From positions 424 through 41,629 of the forward strand of contig PLGM01000063.1 of NCBI GenBank assembly GCA_003139795.1: DNA of 41,206 nucleotides, given 5' to 3'. The position numbers and the translations under genes are program-made. The DNA is from Acidobacteriaceae bacterium (lineage in GTDB: Bacteria; Acidobacteriota; Terriglobia; Terriglobales; Acidobacteriaceae). This document shows, in pieces, positions 33,189-41,183 of this stretch (the first letter of the stretch is position 1; every line of letters begins with the position of its first letter). The notes beneath the pieces are model-generated. The model did not search any database and had not been told where the DNA came from. It saw nothing but the letters and a program-made list of their open reading frames with translations.

Positions 33189-35426
33189 ATGCGCAAATAC
33201 ACCCTCGCCGTCTCTCTCGCACTCGCCTTCGCAATCGCCCCGTTCTGCTCTCCACTGCCAGCGCAGCCCAAGCGCCCCATGACCTTCGAGGACATGATGA
33301 AGATGAAGCGGCTGGGAGAGACGGCCGTCTCGCCGGATGGCAAGTGGCTGGCCTATTCCGTCACCACCGTCAACCTCGACCAAAACACCAAAACAGCGGA
33401 GTTGTGGTTGCAGCCCATCGCCGGCGGCGAACCCATTCCGCTCCCGGTGGCCCGGCCCGGCGACAGCGGCCCGCAGTTCGCGCCCGACGGCAAGCACATT
33501 CTTTTGCTCAGCAGCCGCGAGGGCGGCCAGCAGGTGTGGCTGGCGGATTTCGACGGCTCGACCGGAGCCACGAGCAATGCGAAAAAGCTGACGGCCATCT
33601 CCACCGAGGCCGACAATGCCCTCTGGTCGCCGGACGGCAAGTCGATTGTCTTCACATCGGCCGTCTATCCCGATTGCCCGGCGATCACGGCAACGGACGC
33701 GGCAACGGGCAACAAATGCAACGCCGACCGCGACGCCGCCCTCGCCGCCAGCAAGGTGAAGGCGCAGATCTTCACCCACCTGCTCTATCGCCACTGGAAC
33801 CACTACACCGGCGACAAGCGCAGCCATCTCTTCCTGGTTTCGGTTGACAGTGGCGCAATCCACGACCTGACGCCCAACGATCCACACGACGTTCCGCCCT
33901 TTTCGCTCGAAGGCGGCGGCGGGTTTGCCTTTGCGCCGGACTCAAAGGAGTTGGCGTTTACGGAGAATGTGGACCCGGAGCCGGCGACCAGCGTGAGCGC
34001 GAAGATATTTACGCTGGATTTGACGAATCCGGCTGCGAAGCCGGTCGCGGTGAGCAATTCGGCGGGTGGAAATTTTAATCCGGCTTATTCGCCGGATGGG
34101 AGGTGGCTGGCTTGGCGCTCGCAGGCGCGGGCCGGCTACGAAAGCGACAAATTCCGACTCATGCTCTATGACCGAGCGGCGAAAACGTCCAAGGATGTCC
34201 TGAAGTCTGCGAAGACTCCGACGACGGCTCCAGCGAATTTTGATCTCTGGGTGGATGAATTTGTTTGGGATCAAAGTTCTCGGCACGTCTTTTTTGTTGC
34301 TGAAGACAAAGGCGAAGCTCCGATCTATCGAGTTGATGTTATCGGCGGTGAGCTGCATAAAATGGACAAAGCAGCCGGTGAGTGGAGTGGAATCCATACC
34401 ACTGACAAAAATGGTTTAGAGGCGGTCGTGGGCACTCTTATGCGTGTTGACCGACCAGCCGAATTTGTGCGTGGAGATCTCCTGCAAATGGATGAGGCTA
34501 TGCACGTAATACATGTCTATTCCGAAGAAATACACAAGCCCTCAGAGGACATCACGCCGAAGGTCTACGTTCCGCAACCAGTCACACATCTTAACGACGC
34601 GCTGCTGGCGCAGCTTGATCTGCCGAAGATGGAAGGCTTCTGGTTTACCGCCGCAGACAAGACGAAGGTGCAGGGGTTCATCATTCGGCCCCCGGGCTTC
34701 GATGCCTCAAAGAAATATCCAGTCAAGTTCCTGATCCACGGCGGTCCGCAAGGCGCCTGGGGCGATTCCTGGAGCTATCGCTGGAACGCCGAGCTGTTTG
34801 CCGCCAACGGCTACGTCGTCGTGATGATCAATTTCCGCGGGTCGACCGGTTACGGGCAGGCGGTCGTCGATGGAGTCAACGGCGACTGGGGCGGCAAGCC
34901 CTTTACCGACCTGATGACCGGCCTCGACTACGCGGAGCAGCACTATCCCTTCATCGACAAGACCCGCGAGTGCGCCCTCGGCGCAAGCTACGGCGGCTAC
35001 ATGGCCAACTGGGTCCTCGGCCACACCAACCGCTTCAAGTGCATCGTCACCCACGACGGCATGTTCAACCCCGAATCCGTCTACGGATCGACCGAAGAGT
35101 TGTGGTTCAACGAGTGGGAGTTCAAGGGCAAACCGTGGGATTACTACGGCAAGCCGGACTCCGAAAACCCTTACCGCCGCTGGTCGCCCGCGCTCTCGGC
35201 CAAGAACTTCCACACCCCCACGCTGGTAATCCACGGCCAACTCGACTACCGCCTCGACGTAAGCGAGGGCTTCCAGCTCTTCACCACGTTGCAGCGGCTC
35301 AAGGTGCCGTCGAAGATGCTCTACTTCCCCGACGAGGGCCACTGGGTGCTCAAACCGCAGAACGCGCAACTCTGGTACAAAACCGTCAACGACTGGGTCG
35401 ACCTTTGGACGAAGGGAAGGGACTGA
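33189..35426 (+). CDS. Secreted S9 peptidase, acylaminoacyl/oligopeptidase type
   Basis: A 745-residue protein from ATG 33189 with a signal peptide (MRKYTLAVSLALAFAIAPFC). The N-terminal beta-propeller has several SPDGKWLA and APDGKHI-type blades. The C-terminal hydrolase domain has FLIHGGPQGAWGDSWSYRWN, the nucleophile in LGASYGGYMANWVLG, the Asp in GQLDYRLDVSEGF and the His in PDEGHWVLK. It probably digests peptides in the periplasm. About 34180-34600 is clearly AT-richer than the flanks (26 of 60 G or C at 34261-34320 by hand count), suggesting a recombined segment, yet the frame stays open. Confidence 0.94.
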   Translation: MRKYTLAVSLALAFAIAPFCSPLPAQPKRPMTFEDMMKMKRLGETAVSPDGKWLAYSVTTVNLDQNTKTAELWLQPIAGGEPIPLPVARPGDSGPQFAPDGKHILLLSSREGGQQVWLADFDGSTGATSNAKKLTAISTEADNALWSPDGKSIVFTSAVYPDCPAITATDAATGNKCNADRDAALAASKVKAQIFTHLLYRHWNHYTGDKRSHLFLVSVDSGAIHDLTPNDPHDVPPFSLEGGGGFAFAPDSKELAFTENVDPEPATSVSAKIFTLDLTNPAAKPVAVSNSAGGNFNPAYSPDGRWLAWRSQARAGYESDKFRLMLYDRAAKTSKDVLKSAKTPTTAPANFDLWVDEFVWDQSSRHVFFVAEDKGEAPIYRVDVIGGELHKMDKAAGEWSGIHTTDKNGLEAVVGTLMRVDRPAEFVRGDLLQMDEAMHVIHVYSEEIHKPSEDITPKVYVPQPVTHLNDALLAQLDLPKMEGFWFTAADKTKVQGFIIRPPGFDASKKYPVKFLIHGGPQGAWGDSWSYRWNAELFAANGYVVVMINFRGSTGYGQAVVDGVNGDWGGKPFTDLMTGLDYAEQHYPFIDKTRECALGASYGGYMANWVLGHTNRFKCIVTHDGMFNPESVYGSTEELWFNEWEFKGKPWDYYGKPDSENPYRRWSPALSAKNFHTPTLVIHGQLDYRLDVSEGFQLFTTLQRLKVPSKMLYFPDEGHWVLKPQNAQLWYKTVNDWVDLWTKGRD

Positions 35427-35457
35427 GGGACTTGGGACTAGGGTCTCGGGTCTGGGT

Positions 35458-35484
35458 GTAGTACAAAATACAGAGTTGTACTAC
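35458..35484. promoter_or_regulatory. Inverted-repeat operator and -10 box upstream of vapB
   Basis: Perfect inverted repeat GTAGTACAA (35458-35466), 9-nt spacer, TTGTACTAC (35476-35484). The right arm overlaps a -10-like TACAAT (35482-35487) placed so that transcription would begin at about the vapB ATG (35494). A VapB-VapC complex binding such a repeat would block its own promoter, the normal control of these modules. No good -35 is visible. Confidence 0.6.
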
Positions 35485-35493
35485 AATTCAGAT

Positions 35494-35766
35494 ATGGGAG
35501 CTACGGTACAGGCACGGCTGGACGATAAGGCGGAAGCGGCGCTGCGGCGCATTGCGCGCATCGAGGGGTGGACGACCTCCGAGGTAATCCGCGAGTGCAT
35601 CCTTGAGGCCGCAGAGCGTCGAGCAACCAAGCTGCGGCCCCGCCTCATCGGCGCAGGCTGCTTTGACAGTGGCGTCGCCGATTTGGCCACGAACAAGAAG
35701 CACATGGAGGGCTTTGGGAAAAAATGGCGCGTGGATAAACAGGGCAACGGCAGATGGGATTGGTAA
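35494..35766 (+). CDS. vapB: Ribbon-helix-helix antitoxin (VapB-like)
   Basis: A 90-residue protein from ATG 35494. The RHH domain is ATVQARLDDKAEAALRRIAR followed by IEGWTTSEVIRECILEAAER, i.e. strand, helix and helix of the CopG/Arc type. The C-terminus (GCFDSGVADLATNKKHMEGF, KWRVDK) is the probable toxin-binding arm. Seven residues upstream there is another start (35476), but it lies inside the operator repeat. It overlaps the vapC start by 13 bp. No ribosome site precedes the ATG, consistent with leaderless translation. Confidence 0.85.
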   Translation: MGATVQARLDDKAEAALRRIARIEGWTTSEVIRECILEAAERRATKLRPRLIGAGCFDSGVADLATNKKHMEGFGKKWRVDKQGNGRWDW

Positions 35767-36197
35767 ACTTCCCCTCGTCGTCTCTGCCAATCCTCGTGGA
35801 TGCCAGCTTCCTGGTCTCTGTATACGACAAGCAGGAGCCGCACTATCGGCTGTGTATGGCGGCGCTTGATCAGGTCAATCGACCGCTTGTCACCTGCGAG
35901 CCGGTCGTCACGGAGGCGATTTATCTTCTTCGACGACTGCCCGGTGCGCCTCAGGCGATTCTGGCCAGCATTCAAGAAGGTCAACTTGAGATTCCCTTTC
36001 AGTTGGCCAACGGGGCGGCCGAAGTTCTCGCTTATTACACGAAGTACGCTGACACGCCTTGCGACTTTGCAGACGCCTGCCTCATCCACATGGCTGGCCA
36101 GCTCAACACGGGCGATATTCTCACCCTCGACAGCGATTTCAAGCACTACCGCTGGCGGCGGAATAAGCGCTTTCGGATGCTGATTCCGCTAGAGTAG
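35754..36197 (+). CDS. vapC: PIN-domain ribonuclease toxin (VapC-like)
   Basis: A 147-residue PIN protein. Acidic active-site residues are in LPILVDASFLVSVYDKQEPH (Asp), PVVTEAIYLLRRLPGAPQAI (Glu), YADTPCDFADACLIHMAGQL (Asp) and ILTLDSDFKHYRWRRNKRF (Asp). This is the usual four-acid PIN set of VapC-type toxins, which cut tRNA or rRNA. The start lies inside the end of the antitoxin gene, so translation is coupled. The module ends 5 bp before recX on the same strand. Confidence 0.9.
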   Translation: MGLVNFPSSSLPILVDASFLVSVYDKQEPHYRLCMAALDQVNRPLVTCEPVVTEAIYLLRRLPGAPQAILASIQEGQLEIPFQLANGAAEVLAYYTKYADTPCDFADACLIHMAGQLNTGDILTLDSDFKHYRWRRNKRFRMLIPLE

Positions 36198-36202
36198 ATT
36201 CC

Positions 36203-36760
36203 ATGCCCCTTGGCCGCAAATCCGGGAAGGCGCGGGCCTTCCTCGACGAAGCCGCCCTCTACGACTACGCCGTGAAAGCGCTGGGCCGCCACATGCGCTC
36301 GGAGGCCGAGTTGCGGCGGCTGATGAAGACGCGCGTGGAGCCGGGCGAACGCGGCGAAGCCGCCATTGATCACGCGCTCTCACGCCTCCGCGAGCACGGC
36401 TACCTGAACGATGCGGCCTTTGCCGAAACCTACACCCGCCTGCGCCAGGAGAATGAGAAGCTGGGCCAGCGGCGGGTGCGGCAGGACTTGCAGCAGAGGG
36501 GCGTGTCATCCGGCCTGATTGCCGAGACCATCGAGGCTCGCTACGGCCAGACCAACGAGGAAGCGTTGGCGCGCGAACACCTGGAACGCAAGCGCATCCG
36601 CAAGCCGGAGAACGAAAAGGAGACCGCGCGGGTAATGCGACGGCTGGTGACGGCGGGGTTCTCGACCGGCGTCATCTACAAGATCCTGCGCCAGTGGGAT
36701 GTACCCGACGAAGCCCTCGCCGCCCTCGAAAATCTCGAGGAGGAACCGCGCGAGGAGTAG
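36203..36760 (+). CDS. recX: Regulatory protein RecX
   Basis: A 185-residue helical protein. RecX repeats are visible: LYDYAVKALGRHMRSEAELR, RLREHGYLNDAAFAETYTRL, EKLGQRRVRQDLQQRGVSSG, RRLVTAGFSTGVIYKILRQW. RecX binds RecA filaments and inhibits recombination. recA is not in this window. It lies 304 bp before alaS, a pairing known from other bacteria. The ATG at 36203 lies 5 bp after the vapC stop, with no clear ribosome site, so it may be co-transcribed with vapBC. Confidence 0.92.
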   Translation: MPLGRKSGKARAFLDEAALYDYAVKALGRHMRSEAELRRLMKTRVEPGERGEAAIDHALSRLREHGYLNDAAFAETYTRLRQENEKLGQRRVRQDLQQRGVSSGLIAETIEARYGQTNEEALAREHLERKRIRKPENEKETARVMRRLVTAGFSTGVIYKILRQWDVPDEALAALENLEEEPREE

Positions 36761-36782
36761 GACTTTGACGCACGCCTCGCCC

Positions 36783-36983
36783 TCAGTTCACCGAGAGCCT
36801 CTCCGATGCCTCCTGGCCTTCACGTTGCTCGGCCTTCAACGCCGCCAGTTTTCTCCGGCGGATCTCCTGCTCGACTGCTGCGGCAACAAAGGCGCTCCGC
36901 TTGCGGGGGCCGGCAAGGGCGTCAATCTCCCGCAAGAGCTCGACAGGCAACTTGAGGTAAAGGGGTGTTTTCTCCACAACCAT
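36783..36983 (-). CDS. Orphan ribbon-helix-helix protein, antisense to recX-alaS
   Basis: ATG 36983 gives a 66-residue protein: MVVEKTPLYLKLPVELLREI, DALAGPRKRSAFVAAAVEQE and IRRRKLAALKAEQREGQEAS. This is a strand-helix-helix RHH domain (LYLKLP.ELL..ID......RS.FV..AVEQEI) as in CopG-type antitoxins. No toxin gene lies next to it. It is encoded on the opposite strand between recX (ends 36760) and alaS (starts 37065). The open frame continues far upstream into alaS, but only this part looks like protein. Confidence 0.72.
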   Translation of the reverse strand: MVVEKTPLYLKLPVELLREIDALAGPRKRSAFVAAAVEQEIRRRKLAALKAEQREGQEASERLSVN

Positions 36984-37064
36984 GGTTTTCCTATCGGCAG
37001 TTTGCCGGGCGGCGAGCAGCTCAAGATGCCAGAAAGTCCAGCCGCCAATTACACTGAATGAACC

Positions 37065-39998
37065 ATGCAATTCCGCTCCGGGAACGAGATACGCGAACTG
37101 TTTCTGCGCTTTTTTGAGTCGAAGGGGCACCGCCGGGTGCACTCTTCCTCGCTGGTGCCTGCCAATGACCCGACGTTGCTGTTTACCAACGCCGGCATGA
37201 ACCAGTTCAAGGACCTGTTTCTGGGCGCGGAGCGGCGCGATTACTCGCGCGCGACAACTTCTCAAAAATGCGTCCGCGCGGGCGGCAAGCACAACGACCT
37301 TGAAAACGTGGGCTTTACGCGGCGGCATCATACTTTTTTCGAGATGCTGGGCAACTTCAGCTTCGGCGACTACTTCAAGCGCGACGCCATCGCCTTTGCC
37401 TGGGAGCTGGTGACCAGCGAGGAGTGGTTCGGCATTCCGAAGGATCGTCTCTATGTGACCATTTTTGAAGGCGCGGACGGCGTGCCCCGCGACGATGAAG
37501 CCGAGCAGTATTGGATCGAAGCCGGCGTGCCCAAAGAGCGGATCGGTGAGTACGGACTCAAGGACAACTTCTGGCAGATGGGCGAGACGGGGCCGTGCGG
37601 CCCCTGCTCGGAGATTTTCTACGACATGGGACTGGAGGCAGCGGAGACGCCGGGAGTCGACAAGCCTTTTGGCCAGGACGACGCCCGCTACGTCGAGATC
37701 TGGAACCTGGTGTTCATGCAGTTCGACCGCGCGGCTGTGGTGGACGCGGCGGGCAAGACCACGAGTTACACGCTGACGCCGTTGCCTAAGCCGTCCATCG
37801 ATACCGGCATGGGTCTGGAGCGGGTGGCTGCCGTCCTGCAAGGAAAAGTATCCAATTTTGAAACAGATTTGTTCACGCCGCTGATCACCCGCGCCTCCGA
37901 GTTGACAGGTTGGTCCGACCGCAGCTGGTGGTCTAGCAAGCCTAGCACCGGTGCTGCACTGTCCCCGAATGATGTGCTGCTCGCACATAAAAACAGAAAT
38001 GAAAAGGCAGCAGCCTCGTTGAGGATCATCGCTGACCACGCTCGTGCGGCAACGTTCCTCATCACTGATGGCGTGATTCCTGCCAACGAAGGCCGCGGCT
38101 ATGTATTGCGTAAGATACTCAGGCGCGGCATCCGCCATGGCCGTTTGCTAGGCCAGGAGCAGCCATTTCTCTTCGAGATGGTCTTCGCCGTTCGAGACCT
38201 TATGCAGGGTGCGTACCCCGAACTCGCCGACTCTGCCGCTCGTGTAGCGAAAGTCGTCGAGGCCGAGGAGAAGCAGTTTGATCGTGTGCTGAAGGTTGGA
38301 CTTACAAAGCTCGATGAGTTAATTCGAGAAGCTCATTCCGGGGCAGGATTCGGGGACGGGATTGGTTCTGGCAGGGGTTCAGGAGATGGTGCTGGTTCAG
38401 GAGACGGTTCTGGATTTGGCGGCGGATCGGGTAGCGGTGCAGGTTTTGGTGACGGATCGGGCTACGGCGGCGGACTAATTCCGGGCGAAAAGGCCTTCCA
38501 TCTTTACGAGACCTTTGGCCTGCCACTGGATTTCATGGTGGATGCCGCACGGGATGCGTCATTGAAATTCGATGATGCCGGCTTCGAAGCCGCCCGTGCC
38601 GAAGAACAAGCCCGCGCCCGCGCCTCCTGGAAGGGCGGCAGCCAGAAGTCCGCCAGCCCCGCCTATCGCGAACTGCCCAAGACCGCTTTCCTGGGCTATA
38701 GAACTTGCAGAGTAGATGGTGCAAGAATTCTTTTTATTCTTTCTCCACAGGCGCGCGCTGATGTCCCAATGACCGAAGCAAGAGCCAATCAGAACTGCAT
38801 TATAATTCTCGACCGTGCGCCGTTTTACGCGCAATCGGGCGGACAGGTCGGCGACACCGGCTGGCTATATTCAGAAGACCATAACTCGGTCATCGCTGAC
38901 GTAGAAGACACTACGATGCCTGTCCAAGGCGTTCGAGCAATGCGCGTCGTCCCGAGAACTACCCTTCGTGTCGGGGACGTGGTTGACGCGCAGGTCAACG
39001 TGGAGCGCCGCAACTCCATCCGCCGCAATCACACCGGGACGCACCTGCTGCACGCCGCGCTGCGCCAGGTGCTGGGCACACACGTGAAGCAGGCCGGCTC
39101 GCTGGTCGAGCCGACGCGGCTGCGCTTCGACTTCTCGCACTTTGCCCAGGTGGCCGATGAAGAACTCGAAGAGATCGAGTCCATCGTCAACCGCGAGGTG
39201 CTCTCGGACGCGCGCGTCGAGACCCTCGAGGACGTGCCCATCGACGTGGCCGTGAACGAGTACCACGCCATGGCGCTGTTCGGAGAAAAATACGGCGACA
39301 AAGTGCGAGTGGTGAAGTTGTCGGACGGCTTCTCCACCGAACTCTGCGGCGGCACGCACACCGCCGCCACCGGCGAGATCGGCCTGGTCAAGATTGTGAG
39401 CGAAGGCTCGGTTTCCTCGGGTGTCCGCCGCGTCGAAGCCATCACCGGGTTCGGGGCGCTGGACGCCTTCCGCCAGGACTTTGCCGTAGCCCAACTGGCC
39501 GCCCAGGTGGCGCCAGCCCCCGCGGGGAGCAGCCCTTCGGAGGCGTTTCGCGCCAAGCTGGCCAGCCAGGAAGACGAGCTGAAGCGGCTGCGCCGGGAGC
39601 TGGAAGAGGCGCGGATGAAGTCGGCGGCCGGCGCGCTGGATGAGGCGCTCGCGCGCGGCGTTGATGTGAAGGGCGTGCGGCTTGTGACGCTCAGGGCCGA
39701 CTCGCTGGAGCGCGGCCAGCTTCGCACGCTTGTCGACAATCTCAAGCAGAAGCTCGGCGAGGGCGTGGTGGTGCTGGCGTCGGCGCAACCGGAAGGGAAG
39801 GTAGCCCTGATCGCCGGGGTGACGGCCGGGCTGACCAAACGCATCCAGGCCGGCAAATTAGTCGGCGCGGTGGCCAAGCTTGTCGGCGGCTCGGGCGGCG
39901 GCAAGCCGGAGATCGCCGAAGCCGGCGGCAAGGACCAGGCTCTGATCGACGCGGCGCTCAAGGCGGCGCCGGGGATTGTTGGAGAGTTGCTGGGATAG
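37065..39998 (+). CDS. alaS: Alanyl-tRNA synthetase with Gly-rich insertion
   Basis: A 977-residue class II synthetase charging tRNA-Ala. Catalytic motifs: [35 protein letters not shown] and [20 protein letters not shown]. Editing domain: [16 protein letters not shown] (HxxxH) and [14 protein letters not shown]. The C-Ala domain ends in [12 protein letters not shown]. Residues about 425-473 are an unusual Gly/Ser/Asp repeat between the tRNA-recognition helices and the [14 protein letters not shown] motif, where AlaRS normally has a short linker. Two stretches (about 37840-38340 and 38690-38960) are AT-richer than the flanks. Frame and motifs are intact. Confidence 0.97.
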   Translation: MQFRSGNEIRELFLRFFESKGHRRVHSSSLVPANDPTLLFTNAGMNQFKDLFLGAERRDYSRATTSQKCVRAGGKHNDLENVGFTRRHHTFFEMLGNFSFGDYFKRDAIAFAWELVTSEEWFGIPKDRLYVTIFEGADGVPRDDEAEQYWIEAGVPKERIGEYGLKDNFWQMGETGPCGPCSEIFYDMGLEAAETPGVDKPFGQDDARYVEIWNLVFMQFDRAAVVDAAGKTTSYTLTPLPKPSIDTGMGLERVAAVLQGKVSNFETDLFTPLITRASELTGWSDRSWWSSKPSTGAALSPNDVLLAHKNRNEKAAASLRIIADHARAATFLITDGVIPANEGRGYVLRKILRRGIRHGRLLGQEQPFLFEMVFAVRDLMQGAYPELADSAARVAKVVEAEEKQFDRVLKVGLTKLDELIREAHSGAGFGDGIGSGRGSGDGAGSGDGSGFGGGSGSGAGFGDGSGYGGGLIPGEKAFHLYETFGLPLDFMVDAARDASLKFDDAGFEAARAEEQARARASWKGGSQKSASPAYRELPKTAFLGYRTCRVDGARILFILSPQARADVPMTEARANQNCIIILDRAPFYAQSGGQVGDTGWLYSEDHNSVIADVEDTTMPVQGVRAMRVVPRTTLRVGDVVDAQVNVERRNSIRRNHTGTHLLHAALRQVLGTHVKQAGSLVEPTRLRFDFSHFAQVADEELEEIESIVNREVLSDARVETLEDVPIDVAVNEYHAMALFGEKYGDKVRVVKLSDGFSTELCGGTHTAATGEIGLVKIVSEGSVSSGVRRVEAITGFGALDAFRQDFAVAQLAAQVAPAPAGSSPSEAFRAKLASQEDELKRLRRELEEARMKSAAGALDEALARGVDVKGVRLVTLRADSLERGQLRTLVDNLKQKLGEGVVVLASAQPEGKVALIAGVTAGLTKRIQAGKLVGAVAKLVGGSGGGKPEIAEAGGKDQALIDAALKAAPGIVGELLG
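38338..38478 (+). repeat. Gly-rich low-complexity insertion inside alaS
   Basis: About 141 bp of imperfect 6-, 12- and 18-bp repeats (GGTTCAGGAGATGG, GGTTCTGG, GGCGGATCGGG) encode a run of G, S, D and F residues. It lies where AlaRS usually has the short linker before PGEKAF. It keeps the reading frame. Confidence 0.8.
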
Positions 39999-40064
39999 TA
40001 CGGATGGTTGGAGTTTGTGGTTTTTCACTAGGTTTTTGTGGTGGACCAAGACTTTGAAAGACCA

Positions 40065-40178
40065 TAAAGGACTGTAGTTATCGTAAAGGACTGTAGTTAT
40101 CGTAAAGAACTGTAGTTACCGTAAGGAACTGTAGTTACCGTAGGGAACTGTAGTTACCGTAAAGGACTGTAGTTATAG
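40065..40178. repeat. Six tandem copies of a 19-bp unit
   Basis: Units of 19 bp (consensus TAAAGGACTGTAGTTAYCG) start at 40065, 40084, 40103, 40122, 40141 and 40160. Units 1 and 2 are identical. Later units differ by a few bases (GGACTG/GAACTG, ATCG/ACCG, last ATAG). Intergenic, between alaS and the hairpin repeat at 40181. No coding frame. Might be protein-binding sites or a slippage minisatellite. Confidence 0.9.
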
Positions 40179-40180
40179 GT

Positions 40181-40228
40181 ATCCCACCTTAGCGGCAAAA
40201 ACAAATACGCCGCGAAGGTGGGGCACCC
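40181..40228. repeat. Dispersed hairpin repeat, copy 2 (inverted)
   Basis: ATCCCACCTTAGCGGC (40181-40196), A-rich loop, GCCGCGAAGGTGGGGCACCC (40209-40228). Outer stem CCCACCTT/AAGGTGGG and inner GCGGC/GCCGC. It is the reverse complement of the element at 32983-33041, differing mainly in the central region. Confidence 0.75.
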
Positions 40229-40257
40229 AGGGGCGTGTCGCACAGTTCAACGCAAGA

Positions 40258-40298
40258 GGCCGTTCCCATCCGCTCGTTGGGCTGGGAGCGGCCTTTTT
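40258..40298 (+). terminator. Rho-independent terminator
   Basis: Stem GGCCGTTCCCA (40258-40268) and TGGGAGCGGCC (40283-40293) with one G-U pair and a 14-nt loop, followed by T5 (40294-40298). It reads in the + direction, so it fits termination of transcription from alaS. On the opposite strand the stem could also shield the converging outer-membrane protein gene. Confidence 0.75.
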
Positions 40299-40316
40299 GT
40301 GTTCTTCTGCCGGAAT

Positions 40317-41183
40317 TTACCGGATGTGGAAGCTGTAAGCCACGCCCGCGGAGACGATCGGATAGGTCTTCAGCGGGTTCAGATCGCTGGTCCACTTGGC
40401 CACCTGGGCGGTCAGGTTGCTTTGGATAGCAATCGCAATCGGGTTGGTGGTGCTGGAGATGTTGGTGCACTCAGTCTGCGCCGGGTCATAGCAGGCCCAG
40501 CCTCCCAGATTCACATTCACGCTGGGCGCTCCAATGACGGCGACGCCAATCTCGAACGGAAACGACCAATGACCGTTGCGGGGGATCATATTGCCCCAGC
40601 CTGTCGTGATGGTGAAGGCCGGCTTGGTGGTGTTCAGGCCCAGGGTCGCGTTTCCGTTCACGGGAGTGGCGCCCGTGGTCGAATTCGCATTGGCCGAGTA
40701 GTAGGTTGTGCCGTTGAGGGTAAAGCTGGTTCCACCGGGCACGGCGGTGGTGGCTGTGAGTTGGTTCCCGTTGTAGAACAGAAGGCCGGGGCTGATGCGG
40801 AACCCCGCGCGGAAGGGATAAACATCCACCGAGGCGCCGGCGGAAGCCAGATTCAGCTTGGCGGTAGCGGTGATTCCACTGTTGGTGAAGTTGGTGGAGT
40901 AGTTGAAAAAGTTGCCGGTGGCCCGCAGGTTGAAGTGGCTGCTGAGGTTGGTGGCTGCCTGCAGTTGGATGCCCAGCGGTGACAGGCCGGCGCCCAGGGC
41001 AATCCGCGAAAACGGTCCAACGGAATCGCGCGGACCTTTGGCGGGCAAAGCTGTCTGGCCGGCCCCGCCTTCAGGGCTTGCTTCCGCGGCAACCAGGCTC
41101 GAGGAGGATGAGTAGGACTGGGCCATGAGCGCCGAGGGCGCGGCCAGCAATGAAAGGGAGAGCAAGAGTGCGGTTTGCTTCAT
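40317..41183 (-). CDS. Outer-membrane beta-barrel protein
   Basis: A 288-residue protein with a signal peptide (MKQTALLLSLSLLAAPSALM-AQS) and alternating strands: LGAGLSPLGIQLQAATNLSS, HFNLRATGNFFNYSTNFTNS, AGASVDVYPFRAGFRISPGL and a final strand ending VSAGVAYSFHIR, a C-terminal aromatic beta-signal with a basic last residue. The interior is Asn/Thr/Gly-rich. The ribosome site GGAGG lies 7 nt before ATG 41183. It is of the OmpA/outer-membrane porin-like type and its ligand is unknown. Confidence 0.85.
   Translation of the reverse strand: MKQTALLLSLSLLAAPSALMAQSYSSSSSLVAAEASPEGGAGQTALPAKGPRDSVGPFSRIALGAGLSPLGIQLQAATNLSSHFNLRATGNFFNYSTNFTNSGITATAKLNLASAGASVDVYPFRAGFRISPGLLFYNGNQLTATTAVPGGTSFTLNGTTYYSANANSTTGATPVNGNATLGLNTTKPAFTITTGWGNMIPRNGHWSFPFEIGVAVIGAPSVNVNLGGWACYDPAQTECTNISSTTNPIAIAIQSNLTAQVAKWTSDLNPLKTYPIVSAGVAYSFHIR

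Noticed and set aside
36984..38138. Upstream extension of the orphan RHH frame into alaS
   Set aside because: Antisense to alaS with no domain pattern. Only the last 66 codons resemble a protein.
40065..40178. Tandem repeat considered as a CRISPR array
   Set aside because: Units are contiguous 19-mers without unique spacers, and no cas genes are present.
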